From: Diphasiastrum complanatum
Lineage: Eukaryota > Streptophyta > Lycopodiopsida > Lycopodiales > Lycopodiaceae
DNA: 64,000 nucleotides
NCBI GenBank assembly: GCA_029204225.1
Contig: CM055107.1
Location: forward strand, 48,568,164 to 48,632,163
Direction: 5' to 3'
In this document: one piece after another, positions 21,379 through 31,812 of the stretch
Position numbering within the stretch: the first letter of the stretch is position 1
How the letters are laid out: every line of letters begins with the position of its first letter
Notes under the pieces: generated by a model
Database searches by the model: none
What the model was told of the DNA's origin: nothing
Seen by the model: the letters and a program-made list of their open reading frames with translations, nothing else
Translations under genes and position numbers: made by a program

Positions 21379-22961
21379 GATCTATATTCCCCGAGAATAT
21401 AGTCAACCTACGTCATGATCACACAAGAATGTATCATGTATGGTTCTGATACAGAGAAGCTAGAAATAGCACATATGGGTCTTTCTTTATATATGCAAGA
21501 AGAGCTTTACCTGGCGTCGTGCAAAAGCAGCAAGTCTGTTTGGCGTCACTGATGTGCCCCCGTAAGAAACTGTATCTGATGCTTTAGCTAGGTAATCTGA
21601 ATATGTTAGCATCACAAAAGCTGCATTTGTAACATACTGCAGGTTGTCTGAGCTGTCGTGATACAACAAACCACCTGCACCAAGCCGGCCATCTCTCTCT
21701 CTCTCGCTCTCTCTCTTCCTCTCAGATCATATTATTTGTAATATGCGATTTATCTTGCAAAGACTGAAGCATTTTTGTTAAAACCTGGAGTTCTAGTTGC
21801 TTGAAAGTTTGGAACGTCTGGAAGGAACGAGCAGATACAATCATCTGCGCGAGCTTTAGATGCTAATTGCAGAATTTTAATTTGTCCATTCCAGAAAGAA
21901 ACATCTGAACCATAATCGTGAAGGAATAATCAATACCACTGCGCGCTCATGTTCTCGTAGCAATATCAGCACTAAAGATTGCATGAACCAGCCGAATCAA
22001 ATCTGACTTAGAATTTCATGGGAGGATCAAAGGTCAACGTCTAATCAACGATTTTCTCGCTATCCCTTCTTACCTTAGATATTAAGACCTGAGCACCGCA
22101 ATACTTGTTGTCCCAGTCAAGAAGACTGGTAGCTTCCGAATCAACTTCAATGTTGTTGATGTAACTTTTATCTCTTGACGCCTTGTAAAGCCATACAGCA
22201 CCCCATAACAATTCATCCTGGCGAGCATAATAACAGCAAATCTTATCAGAATCACTGAAGCAGTTCCCAAAAGGAGATTAAACATGTGATTGAAAAGGTA
22301 CCTTATAGCCGGAATAAGATGTGTAGAATGGAGATACGGCCAATCCCAAAGCATCTCTGTAGACACCCCTGTGCTGGTCCGCGAACGCAAAAACCTGCAT
22401 TGGAAAACCGATAATGACCACTTCACAAGAGTCTAGACGCTTAAAGCACGTTTCAATAACAAATCATAACAAGCTGCGATTGCTGTGTAGAAAGCTTTAT
22501 TCAAATCTTTCGAATAGACGAAGATGAAGTTATGATAAGGATACATTCTTTGCGACCGAAAGAAGTTCGCTCGAGTATGCGGGGTCTGCGTTCCGGAATA
22601 CAATTGAGGCAGCAGCCAGAGCTGCACCTGTCTCGGCTGCAACCTCAGAACCAGGATTCTGCGCATTCACTTGATATGCTGTCCTTGGGGTGTCCATTTC
22701 TTCAGGCCTCTCCCAGCACTGATGGTCCGCATTCGCATCTCCTACCTGCCAAGTTCCAACCAATGAACAACCTCCAACCGATAGCAACGATGCAGCATTC
22801 AGTAGAATATATGCTCTACTTACTGGAAGCCTATAATTAATGGCTAGCAGAACTCTGGTATAGTACTCACCTGCACCCACAGTTGGTTGGGGGTTGCAGC
22901 TGCCTTGAGCAAGTAGTCAGAACCCCAGCGAACCGTTTTGGATCATGCAACGTGATCGTAT
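21379..22961 (-). pseudogene. GH9 endo-beta-1,4-glucanase pseudogene, seven exons
   Basis: Seven exons with GT-AG introns can be read on the minus strand: about 22961-22871 ([20 protein letters not shown]), 22745-22545 ([31 protein letters not shown]), 22394-22302 (FAFADQHRGVYRDAL), 22217-22074 (DELLWGAVWLYKASRDKSYI, CGAQ), 21904-21785 (DDCICSFLP), 21674-21511 (GLLYHDSSDNLQYVTNAAFV, FARRQ) and a 5' scrap of the last exon at 21407-21379 (VDYILGE). All are typical of plant GH9 cellulases, which act on cell-wall glucans. The exon at 21904 has lost one base near 21896, shifting the frame. The N-terminal exons with the catalytic base region are absent. The last exon is cut by LTR-A copy 2, removing the catalytic His and Asp/Glu segments. 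So it is a pseudogene, but its splice sites are otherwise well kept, which suggests recent decay. Confidence 0.93.
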
Positions 22962-23449
22962 CTGCCATGTGGAAGGTGCCCTAATTCGTGTGGCAATGGC
23001 GGGAAATATTCTGTTTTCTCTCAATTGTGTTTTTCTTAGAAATCTCTAAGACGTCTGGTTCATCTTTATAATTAGGTGTGCGTACTCACACTTCGAGATG
23101 AAAACCAAGACACAACACGAATTATGAAGCCACCAACTAGCTCTCTCCTCTCAAAAATAGTCCGGGACACTTTGGAGGCCAGTTAGACCGTGTCTAATTG
23201 GACTCGTGAGTTGCGAAGCCAAGTGTTTACAGTCATCATCAATAGAATGGTGGGCAATAGTAACCAAAGCACGCAAAACATTGGAGGAGTAGTTAAGGTG
23301 GAGAGCATAGGAGGTTGAAACTAGGTTGCGAGCAAGACATAGTTGGTCATTTGCACCAAGCTAAAATAAGCGCGAAGAGATGCTGAAAAGGATCTATTTA
23401 TGACAGTCCATGAGAGTGATAACCAGTCATCTACAAATAAACATTATGG
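22962..23449. other. Unassigned flank of GH9 pseudogene
   Basis: The next upstream GH9 exons are not visible here. No other feature was recognised. Confidence 0.45.
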
Positions 23450-23675
23450 TCCACTAACCCCTCTTATCCTAAGGTTAGGAACTCACAGAGTCTAGGACAA
23501 TTGAATTGATGTTTGTGTCATTCAAAATAGATCACAACTCTATTGTTGACAGTTTTCCATTATGCCATAATCAAATGTGTGTCATTTTTTTCAACACTAT
23601 CAACAAGTAATTGATGTTCATATGCCCACCTAAGATTGTATGTTTTGTATTAGCACATAACAACATACCTTAAGC
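23450..23675 (+). repeat. Dispersed repeat R2, copy 2
   Basis: Same-strand homologue of 10555-10755; see that entry. It has about 25 bp extra in the middle (23540-23565). Confidence 0.75.
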
Positions 23676-25318
23676 ATCATAAACTAATTGACATGTTGTT
23701 AGCCAATTTTTTAGTTTGCTAAATTAAGCTAAAATTGAGAGTTTTTAAGTTGATTTTACTAGACTAAGTGGAAAGCTATCGGATATTACATGTAACCTGC
23801 AAATGTTTTGGCATGTATAGGCATTTGCTAAAGGGGTAATATTTGAAATGCAAAATGACCTATGTAGAATTGTATTTTTGAGGTATTATTGTTTTTTTGG
23901 ATTGCCCACTAATATAATCCAATTCTCATATGAATGTAACTTAATATTCAAAAAAATTCAAGGCTATTTTTTACCTAGCTTATTTGGAAATCAAGGGCCG
24001 AATAATTCTTACGTTTAGTTTAGTTATTTGAGAATCTTTTGGCTCATTTGCAAATGAGAGAGCTTAGACTCCTCTTTGTGAATGTGAGCCTTGCAAATAG
24101 AGCTTGCTAGGTCTCATGTACCCAATCTACATGAATCTCATCCCCATTTTGTATTTGATTTGCTTCCCTCCCTTCAATTCTATTCATAATTCTATGGAGC
24201 TGTATTTGTGATGTGTTTTTATGGTTGTATGAACATGAATGCTATGTACAGCTCTTGATTGTGGCTTATGTTTCACTACTATTGCTTTTTGATTGGGTTT
24301 GGCACATGGCATTATTAGTTGATGCCATGCCCCCGAGGGGTCGATGCAGTGCCTCATCACTCAAAAGGGCTTCCAGTGGAGATGATGTCGAGAGCCGAGT
24401 TTAAAAACACGAGAATTACTAGTGCTAGGCTGAGTTGCATCTTTTGTGAACCCCATGGCAATTCCCAAAAGATGGATAACCATGTGGGAGCTAGTAATTT
24501 GGGCCCTCTCAATCTTTAGATATATTTTCAAGAAAGAGGCCTCCAAATAATGTGTAAGTTGACGGGTGGAACCCAAAAGTTTATAGAATGTGGTTCACCC
24601 ACTTGTAAGTATTTATAGGGACACCCTCCATGAGTTTTGGAGAGCATACGTTTGTACTAGAATGTTATTGCACTTTTAATTGAAGATCTTTTATTTTGCA
24701 TTCTCTTCTATGCTTTCCATTCATGCTCTTGTTTCAGTACATCGGTATGAATGTGTTGTTGATATCTTTCTCTTTAATGTTGTTATTGATTGATTAGTAT
24801 CAGCAGGTAGATGTGCAAGGCTTAGTGGCAGATCACAGGGACTCAGATCCGATGCTGCTTTGTGCTTGACTCCCTAAGGAGTTCTTATTATAAATGTTGA
24901 GTGATAGTTGTAATAAGCACTTTGTAGGATCTTGCAATTCTTATTTAGTTGTTATTGTTTATCTTGTGATTTCAGTGGGAGTAGATTTAGCCTTGTTCAT
25001 TGTTACTTGATTAGATTAGATTCTCTCCCAAGAAGAATAAAAGTAGGAATAGAAATAGTCTACAGATTGTAAGAATTCAAGAAAGATCTGAAACATAATT
25101 GTAGGAAGTAGATATACAAGTCTTGATAGATTATATATTCAAGTTGAGCTTCCATTGCCATTAATTGGATTGAGATTAGGGTCGCAGATGTGCCAAACTG
25201 ACAGGTGGGGCACATTACCGCCGTACTGCAAGAAGATTGGGAATCAAGAATATAGTGTAGCAAGTAGAACTAAGAACCAAAGCAATGGCTGAAAGTTGGC
25301 TAACACATAGCCAACAAA
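23676..25318. other. No supported gene; possible LTR
   Basis: I found no coding family. The frames at 24213-24576 are short and overlap on both strands. The last 700 bp could be an LTR, because a weak Gypsy-type primer-binding site follows at 25325. Confidence 0.3.
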
Positions 25319-25324
25319 ATCTGC

Positions 25325-25342
25325 TAACATTGGTGTCGTTAA
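25325..25342 (+). promoter_or_regulatory. Weak Gypsy-like primer-binding site
   Basis: ATTGGTGTCGTTAACCATTG resembles the plant Gypsy (Athila/Tat) site TGGCGCCGTTGCC with C-to-T changes. It is followed by a T-rich stretch with 'TTTTTATTGCTTGCTTGCAT', as is usual after such sites. No Gypsy coding sequence lies nearby. This is a tentative reading. Confidence 0.25.
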
Positions 25343-25469
25343 CCATTGGCAATCTTCTTGAATTTTGATCCAAGAACTCATATATCTCTGCAAATCTTTC
25401 AGTTCTTCTTGATTTTTTATTGCTTGCTTGCATTCTTGTATTCATTTTTTCCACAAGCACACATGACTC

Positions 25470-26330
25470 ACTAGATCACAACAATGATATTCCTTGGTTT
25501 ATTTATCATAGCCTGTATAAATGCATTTGAATGCTTTTGCTTGCATTTTGCTCCTCTCACTCTTAGGGATATGGACATATACTCCGCATTCAAAATTTCG
25601 TAGACCATCCACTCTTGGTTTTATCCCACTAAATGCTTTCTCGTGAGTATGATTTTGTACGGCAACTGTTGGCCTGCAAGAAAATTGCTATGCATACTAC
25701 TTCACCCCCCAAAAAAATCTGCAACTCCCATATGTGTCATCATGGCTCTAGTGGCTTCTACGATTGTACAATTCTTTCTTTCCGCTACTACATTTTGTTG
25801 AAGTATATGAGCCTATGCAAAATGCTACTTGATTCCATGCCCTTTGCAAAAGTTAACGAATGCAGTAGAACAATACTCACCTCCTTGATTTGGCACTTGC
25901 TTGGTTTTCTACCATGGCTTTAAAGTCTTTAAAGCACTTAAATGCTTTATTTTTATCCTTGATGGTGTTGATCCATGTTCTTCTTAAGTAATCATCAATG
26001 GACATCATGAAGTAGAACACTCCACCTATTGACATTGTCATCATTGGTCCACAAAAGCCACAAGTCATGGTGACTTGCCAAGTACGTATCGTGTGCAAAT
26101 AAACTCCTTTTGAGGCTAAGCAAACCTATTACCATTTTCAATTTGTGTAGCAATCTCAGGCTTCTAAGGTTTAGATGACCCAAGCGTCTATCTCATAAGT
26201 CACTCTTATATGTTGTGATAGTTACCAATCCATTACACTTCAAAAGTATTGCATTTAAATTGTATAATCTATGTGACTTGTCATAGAATCAATCATCAAT
26301 CACTTTGAGATCATAGGCAGTCCTTTAGTT
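25470..26330 (-). pseudogene. Copia GAG-pre and integrase remnant
   Basis: On the minus strand, 26200-26110 reads RRLGHLNLRSLRLLHKLKMV (GAG-pre). The integrase core follows, with FMMSIDDYLRRTWINTIKDK at about 26010-25950 and, after several frame breaks, KNCTIVEATRAMMTHMGVADFF at about 25770-25710. The DDY motif gives one catalytic Asp. The glycine-glutamate segment is disrupted, and stops occur throughout. It is separate from the RT fragment at 27440-28640, since RT would have to lie downstream, at lower coordinates. Confidence 0.75.
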
Positions 26331-26439
26331 TATAATTGGTAAAAACATCTCGGATTAGCTTATTAACACAAAACTTTAAATTTTCCAAATTAATTTTAGT
26401 GTAAAGTGTTGTGAAGTCATAGGTTTAGGGAAGAATATG

Positions 26440-27410
26440 TTGGGTTTTTTCTTCTAAACACAAGAACACATGTAGCAAATATCCACACAAATATCCACGC
26501 ACAATACAAAGGAGGTGGCGCAGCCAAAAAAAAATTCGCATGGATATAGCCGTGGATAGGCGTTGATATAAGCCTGGATATGGTCACGTGGATTATCCAC
26601 ACATGGATCTTCCACGTAAGTGTCATTTTCGGCAACAGATCGGCCGAAGGTCGTGAAATTCAAATTGCGTGGATAATCCACTTCGACTACCGGCAACCGG
26701 CCAGACCTCCAAAACCCAGAGTCGGAGATGGCAATTTTATTTTGGCGTGGATAATCCACGCATGGATTATCCACGCCATAGTAAGATCTAAACTAAATAG
26801 GCTCGGCTTTCGAGTGGATATCGCGTGGCAAAATTATCCACACTAAACTTTTTTATCCACGCAAAATGCAGAGAGCTGGGGTCGTGGATATCGCGTGGAT
26901 AAATTTTTTTTTATATCCACACGGTATCCATGTGATTAAGTTTCTGAATTTTGCGTGGATAATCCACGCAAATTTTTTTGGCCAAAAAAAAAAAATTTGG
27001 TTCGTGAACCAAAATGTGGTTCGCTCCTAAGCTAGAGGTCGATTTCTTTTTTCTTTTGTGTGAGAGAGAAAAAGAGAGCAAGGATGGGAGTGAGGATGAG
27101 ATGGGGATGAATGTGAGTGAGAATATTGATGATGTTTAGGGTTTTTAGTCCATTTATAAGTTGAGAATACAATTTAAAACCCGACCGAATCAATCACCAC
27201 ATTACAACACCAAGTGCAACAAGACAAGACGAAATAGCTCTCCATAAACTGTATATACACACTCATTAGCAAGTACAAGGTTAAAATTACCTAAGAGCAC
27301 TCAAAGGGCTCGTAAAAAAAAGACGGCCAGATAGTTCTAGAACTGGGCACACATGGTACCATTGAAAATTAGAAAGTACTATATAAGTTGATCATCCCTA
27401 TTTTAACTCG
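26440..27410 (-). repeat. Putative Copia 3' LTR with palindrome cluster
   Basis: It directly follows the RNase H end and a purine tract (TTGAGGGAGCGAG, minus, near 27405-27417) of the Copia fragment at 27440-28640. On the minus strand it contains a TATA-like TTATAAATGG (about 27150) and a CT-rich segment (27045-27085). It could end ...AAACCCAACA at 26440, fitting a TG...CA LTR. The last 430 bp hold the palindromes described separately. The LTR reading is plausible but unproven, because the matching 5' LTR can only be compared through the palindromes at 28685-28985. Confidence 0.45.
26588..26970. repeat. Palindrome cluster GCGTGGATAATCCACGC, block 1
   Basis: Perfect or near-perfect copies of the self-complementary word GCGTGGATWATCCACGC occur at 26588-26600 (core), 26667-26681, 26745-26761, 26760-26777 and 26953-26969. 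Half-sites (GTGGATA or TATCCAC) lie at about 26495, 26812, 26844, 26862, 26884, 26897 and 26925. Spacing is irregular. Copies 3 and 4 overlap head to tail. GC-rich spacers with GGCCGAAGG and ACCGGCAACCGGCC separate them. Confidence 0.9.
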
Positions 27411-27439
27411 CTCCCTCAATGACCAACGTTTCTTTTTAT

Positions 27440-28640
27440 TTTAAGGTTTACTCTATTCATGGAACATACCTCCATGATAGTATCATAAGTAAAAGATTTT
27501 TACATAACCAAATCTAAGCCAAGTTTAGCTCTAAAAGTTTGAAACTTCTCTTTCGTAAATACATCAACAAACTTGTAACATCGTAGAACAATGTGTAATA
27601 CTTATATCTTCTGATTGTAGCTTTTCATGCACAAAGTGATATTTCACTTCAATATGTTTTGTTCTCACGCGAAAGACAAGATTCTTAGCCAGCTATATTC
27701 CACTTTGGCTATCGTAGAAGATAATAGTAGGATGTACCTATTTTATGCCTATCTCACTCAACAACTTACGCAGCCAAATAGCTTCCTGAGTCATAGAACT
27801 TAACGTTTTATATTCGGCTTCTGTAGAAGAAAGATAAACGGTGTCCTGATTCTTGCAAACCATGAAAAACAAGTACCAAAATTGAAAGCATTTGATGGAT
27901 CTTCCACCCAAGATGAGATGCTAAGGCAATGATAAGGTGTAGCATAGTCCACTTAGCCACTGGAGCAAATGTCTCTTCACAGTCAATTCCTTTGTTTTGC
28001 TCATAGCCCTTCACTAATAGGCATGTCTTATGCTTTGCTATTGTGCCATCTGCATGAAACTGTTCTAAACACCCATTTGTTGTCAATGGGTTTCTTTCCA
28101 AGTGGTATATCAACTAACTCCCATGTACCATGCTGGTAGATAGACTTTGTCTCCTCTTCCATTGCCCTTTCCCACTCTTTGTGATCCTTTGCTTCATCAA
28201 AGGTTGATGGTTCTCGACACATTAAAATGTCACTTATTAGGGCATAGTTCACATGATAGTGATCGGGAGGCTTCCTTTCCCGCGTTGATCTTCTCACTTC
28301 TTTTTGTGTGCTAGATCCTGGTTGATTTAGCCTTGTGTCCTTCATGATCTTTTCGTACCATTTTGGTATCTTAGACTCAGGTGATACACTTCGCGGAGGG
28401 CATGTGTCCCAAGGAGTGTCCAAGTAATGTCTCTTACTTCCAACCGGTTTGTCCTTTGTTGCTCCGATCAGCAAGTACCTTCACCTATGCTCCTGGATAG
28501 GTGGTGTCCTCTCATACTCACCCTCTCGACCTTCGTCTTCATGTGCATCATCTTGTGGCACGTCTTCTTCATCTTCTTCTTCCAAGATTGTGGGAAGTCT
28601 CTTGACACAACTAGAAAACTCTGTGTTTATTCACGCGCCG
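27440..28640 (-). pseudogene. Copia linker, RT start and RNase H remnant
   Basis: Minus strand from 28640: an acidic linker, RRSTRERKPPDHY (about 28280), then the RT start KEWERAMEEETKSIYQHGTW and DNKWVFRT (about 28180-28050). A frame shift follows, then GTIAKHKTCLLVKGYEQNKG and FAPVAKWTMLHLIIALA (27900-28045). The catalytic YVDD region is deleted. RNase H resumes at about 27830, reading in several frames (TQEAIWLR, DSQSGIQLAKN, KHIEVKYHFV), and ends near 27510 with KEKFQTFRAKLGL. So RT is gutted while the RNase H end is kept. Palindrome clusters lie on both sides. Confidence 0.82.
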
Positions 28641-28684
28641 ACACTTAGTCGATTTTCCAAAATTTTGTTTGTGTGGAACATCCA

Positions 28685-28985
28685 TGTGTGGATTATCCAC
28701 GCCAAACAAATTTTGAATACGCCTTCGGCCAGTCTACCGGTGTTTTTTTGACACGGTGCCGAAAAATTTATGTGCGTGGATTATCCACGCGTGGATAATC
28801 CACGCAAAATTAAATTCTGAAAATTCTGGCAACTGTTTGGGAGGGAAGGTTGGCGGCGCCGGAAAGCAGTTTTGGCGTGGATAATCTACGCATGGATTAT
28901 CCACGCAAATTTCAGTTTGTTCACTGGACGAGACCGGAAGTTAAAGATATGCATGCATGGATATCTTATGCGTGGATTAGCCACA
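28685..28985. repeat. Palindrome cluster GCGTGGATAATCCACGC, block 2
   Basis: Copies lie at 28687-28703, 28774-28790, 28789-28805 (two sharing two bases), 28875-28891 and 28890-28906 (also overlapping), plus a weaker one at 28969-28985. The pair at 28875-28906 repeats the arrangement of 26745-26777 in the same orientation, including the preceding TTTTG, so the two blocks are homologous and not a chance gathering. Confidence 0.9.
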
Positions 28986-29229
28986 CATTTTTTTTTGTTT
29001 TTGTTTTTTGCATGTTGATAATGACATGAAATTAGTTAAATAAATATATTTCTAAAGTAAATTATATTATGATTAGGCAATATGTATTTTTTTTCTAAAG
29101 TGAATTATATTATGATGAGGTTTTTTTTTTTTGCATGTTCATAATGAAATGGAATTAGTTAAATAAATATTTTTCTAAAGTGAACTATATTATAGTGTTC
29201 CTAGATGATTGGAATTTTTTATGAGGGCG

Positions 29230-29709
29230 GCCACCTACTTTTATAAGACAATTGACTCGAACTACCAAGAGGATAATTATGTATGATCTAAGGCTTTGAG
29301 AGCCAGGGGTTTAGGGTCCACCCAAATGGCATTGTACCTAATCTCATATCCGAGATCATTTGATATGGATGATGGGATCTCATTTTGTACATACTTCATG
29401 AGATTATCAAGAGATGGTGATTTTTGCAAGTTTGCTCTTTAATGAGGAATTGATGAATGATAAATGTGATATTTTTTGTGTCTAATGAATAGATCTAAAT
29501 CTGAACAAGTATTATACTTTCCACGTGTGTGACAGGATGTGAAGATCAATTATTTCTAGTTTTATTGTGGTGTTCAAAAGCCTTTGCCAATTAGATGCAA
29601 AATAGGTTGGATTGTGTGCTAGTTTTCCATCTATTAGATATAAGTGAAACCTTTGATGCTTTTTCATGATTTAGTATCCAAATGAGATTCATAATCTTTG
29701 ATTTTAACA
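29230..29709 (+). repeat. Putative 5' LTR of deleted Copia
   Basis: Non-coding DNA immediately upstream of a good primer-binding site at 29710. The left edge is a guess, and no partner LTR was seen. Confidence 0.35.
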
Positions 29710-29721
29710 TGGTATCAGAGC
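29710..29721 (+). promoter_or_regulatory. Copia primer-binding site, exact
   Basis: TGGTATCAGAGC matches the initiator tRNA-Met complement exactly. Confidence 0.85.
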
Positions 29722-29809
29722 CCAAATACAACCATCAAGGCTCAAATACAAGGAAGAGAGAAGCAATTACAAGTTGATGATTGTTTAATTTTTATTGCCC
29801 TTATTACTA

Positions 29810-30110
29810 CCTTAAGTTTGATGATGTTCCTTCAAGTGTGAATGAAACTGTAGCAACAAAAGAGTGATTTGATGTAATGAAAAGTGAGGTGAGTACATGA
29901 TGCATTGTTTGAGATACTTGTAAAATTATTGATCTTCCATCAAAGATACAAAATGTTACTATTTGCAAATGATAATCAAGATGGTAGTGTGAACAATTAT
30001 AAAACAAGACTAGTTGCCAAGGGATATGCTCAATTCAAGGGGATTGACTATGATGAAACACTTGATTTTGTCATAGTTTGTGGTGGTGATTTCATGAACT
30101 CACATGCTTT
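29810..30110 (+). pseudogene. Copia RT remnant joined to leader
   Basis: Only about 90 bp after the primer-binding site, the frame reads the RT N-terminal segment (FDDVPSSVNETVATKE, then stops). It continues with DGSVNNYKTRLVAKGYAQFK and GIDYDETLDFV at 29980-30080. Gag, protease and integrase are gone, as is the YVDD region. The plus-strand frame at 29905-30168 covers the second part. Confidence 0.8.
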
Positions 30111-30387
30111 TAGTGATTTACTGCCTTTGCAGCATTTGTTAAAAAATGAGAATTTTCTTGGAACATGAAGCCGTACATCTATCTTCACCGACATTATCTC
30201 CAAAAAAATGGGATTGAAGTCAAACTATGTGCATTCTTTTCATTTACTTGACCATAAATGAGACTCTATTTTGGCTAAATAACAATCATTTGAAAGCATT
30301 GCAAGAATCAACTTCATTTAGAATTGCAATAATCAATTTTTATTTAGAATCACAAGAATTAATTTCATCAGCGACAGCATGTTGCAA

Positions 30388-31154
30388 TTAATCTCCTCTT
30401 AGATGATTTTCATCATCACTCTCACTTTCAAAAATTATTTCATCATCCTGACTATTAAAATTTATATTTTCAACATCTATGGAAGTGAGCGCTTCAAGTA
30501 TGGTTAGAAAATTTATTACATCTCTAGGTAGCTCAATCTCATAGTTAAAATGAAGGTTTTCCATTTCATTCTCAACATTTGCACCCTCAAATACTCGTCG
30601 TGAACGTGGTTCAACTTGAGCTACAAACCACCATATCTTGTTTAGTCGATCTGGTTGAAAAAACACATGCAAAAATCACTATTTTAGAACATATCAAAAA
30701 CTCAAATACTGAAGTCACTTGCAATAAAATGAAAAACATTATAGCATAGCATGTGCACCTGCTCACAGTGAAGAGGCAACACCAATGTGTCAAAGGACTC
30801 CATGCTCAATGTTTTTGATGAATCAATCGCAAAAAATTCACTTGGATCCAATTTTACGGTTGCATTTGGCCCTCTACAAACTACCTTGAACCATTTCACA
30901 TCAAATAAAAAATAGTGTCCACTTTCACCAAATGACATATCATAAATATTTTGTATAGTTCCTACATATTCTATATCTCCTAAGATGGGAATCCGATCTC
31001 GTGCACTGCTTTGACTTTCTTGTTGGAAAGATGCTATTACACCACAATCGTGTGTGCATCTCTTGTTATCAATCCTTTCAACAAGAAAGTGGAAACCAAA
31101 AGCCCATATAGCATTATACATTTTGCACTGCCATATGACAAACATGAATCTCAT
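30388..31154 (-). pseudogene. CACTA (En/Spm) transposon fragment, DUF4216 region
   Basis: The 150-codon minus-strand frame (31154-30702) contains CGVIASFQQE, ARDRIPILGDIEYVGTIQNI and FLFDVKWFKVVCRG. These fit DUF4216, a domain at the C-terminal side of plant CACTA transposases (TNP2 proteins). After a probable intron (donor CAG|GTGC near 30760) the frame 30672-30388 continues with FFQPDRLNKIWWFV and an acidic tail, also typical of the end of these proteins. The transposase core is not present. Terminal CACTA repeats were not found. Confidence 0.75.
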
Positions 31155-31812
31155 AAATAATCACTCTCCCAGGGATCGCTGTAAATTAGCACCCGGACAG
31201 CTCACGTTGCCTCAACACTCTTCCGTAGTTTGCATCAACCAGAGGGAGCGTATGCAATGAATGTTGGAATAGCCTGTGGATTGTGCAAAAGCAGGCCTCA
31301 ACTCAAGGAGTTTTCATAACTTTATAAATTCTTTTTGTTCATTTCCGAGTTATATAAAGAACATTGGTTAACCCCCTATAATGTCGTCATTTTCCTTGAT
31401 AAACCTTAAACATCATTAACAAATAGTATTTATGGCTTTCAATTAAACACCTGAATTTCAAATCAAATTTTTCAATTGAAATTTGCTTTGAAGTTTGAAA
31501 AGCACAGAATCTGGAAAATTACATTAAGCTTTCTGTCATGATAGTGAAATTGAAAGTATGGTGAGCCAAACTTAGATAGCCTTAAAAGATTTCATCTTTG
31601 ATAATTTTGAAAGTCAATGTCCACCACTAAAAATTGTGAAGTTGTGAATTGGAATTCACGAACTTCAAACTGAAACAGAATTTTTATATAGAAGCAATGC
31701 AGAATGCATTGTATTTCACGCTCACTTGCTAGTTGCCTTTAGCTTGAGAATACACCTTCCAAAACATTAGCACCTCTTTAAGTTTGGTAAGGGTCATAAG
31801 CCACACTGAGTA
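31155..31812. other. No supported feature
   Basis: No LTR or primer-binding site could be found here, although the Copia element that starts at 31813 should have its 5' LTR in this stretch. The 5' end of that element has therefore been lost or replaced. Confidence 0.45.

Noticed and set aside
21430-21450. GTATCAGAACC (minus) looked like a Copia primer-binding site.
   Set aside because: It lies in the last intron of the GH9 pseudogene, with no LTR before it and no gag after it.
26588-28985. Words like TTATCCACA suggested DnaA boxes or a bacterial origin.
   Set aside because: The surroundings are plant retrotransposons. The matches come from the palindrome GCGTGGATAATCCACGC, and no other origin feature is present.
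26588-28985. Regularly recurring palindromic repeats suggested a CRISPR array.
   Set aside because: Spacing is irregular, some copies overlap, there are no cas genes, and the DNA is eukaryotic.
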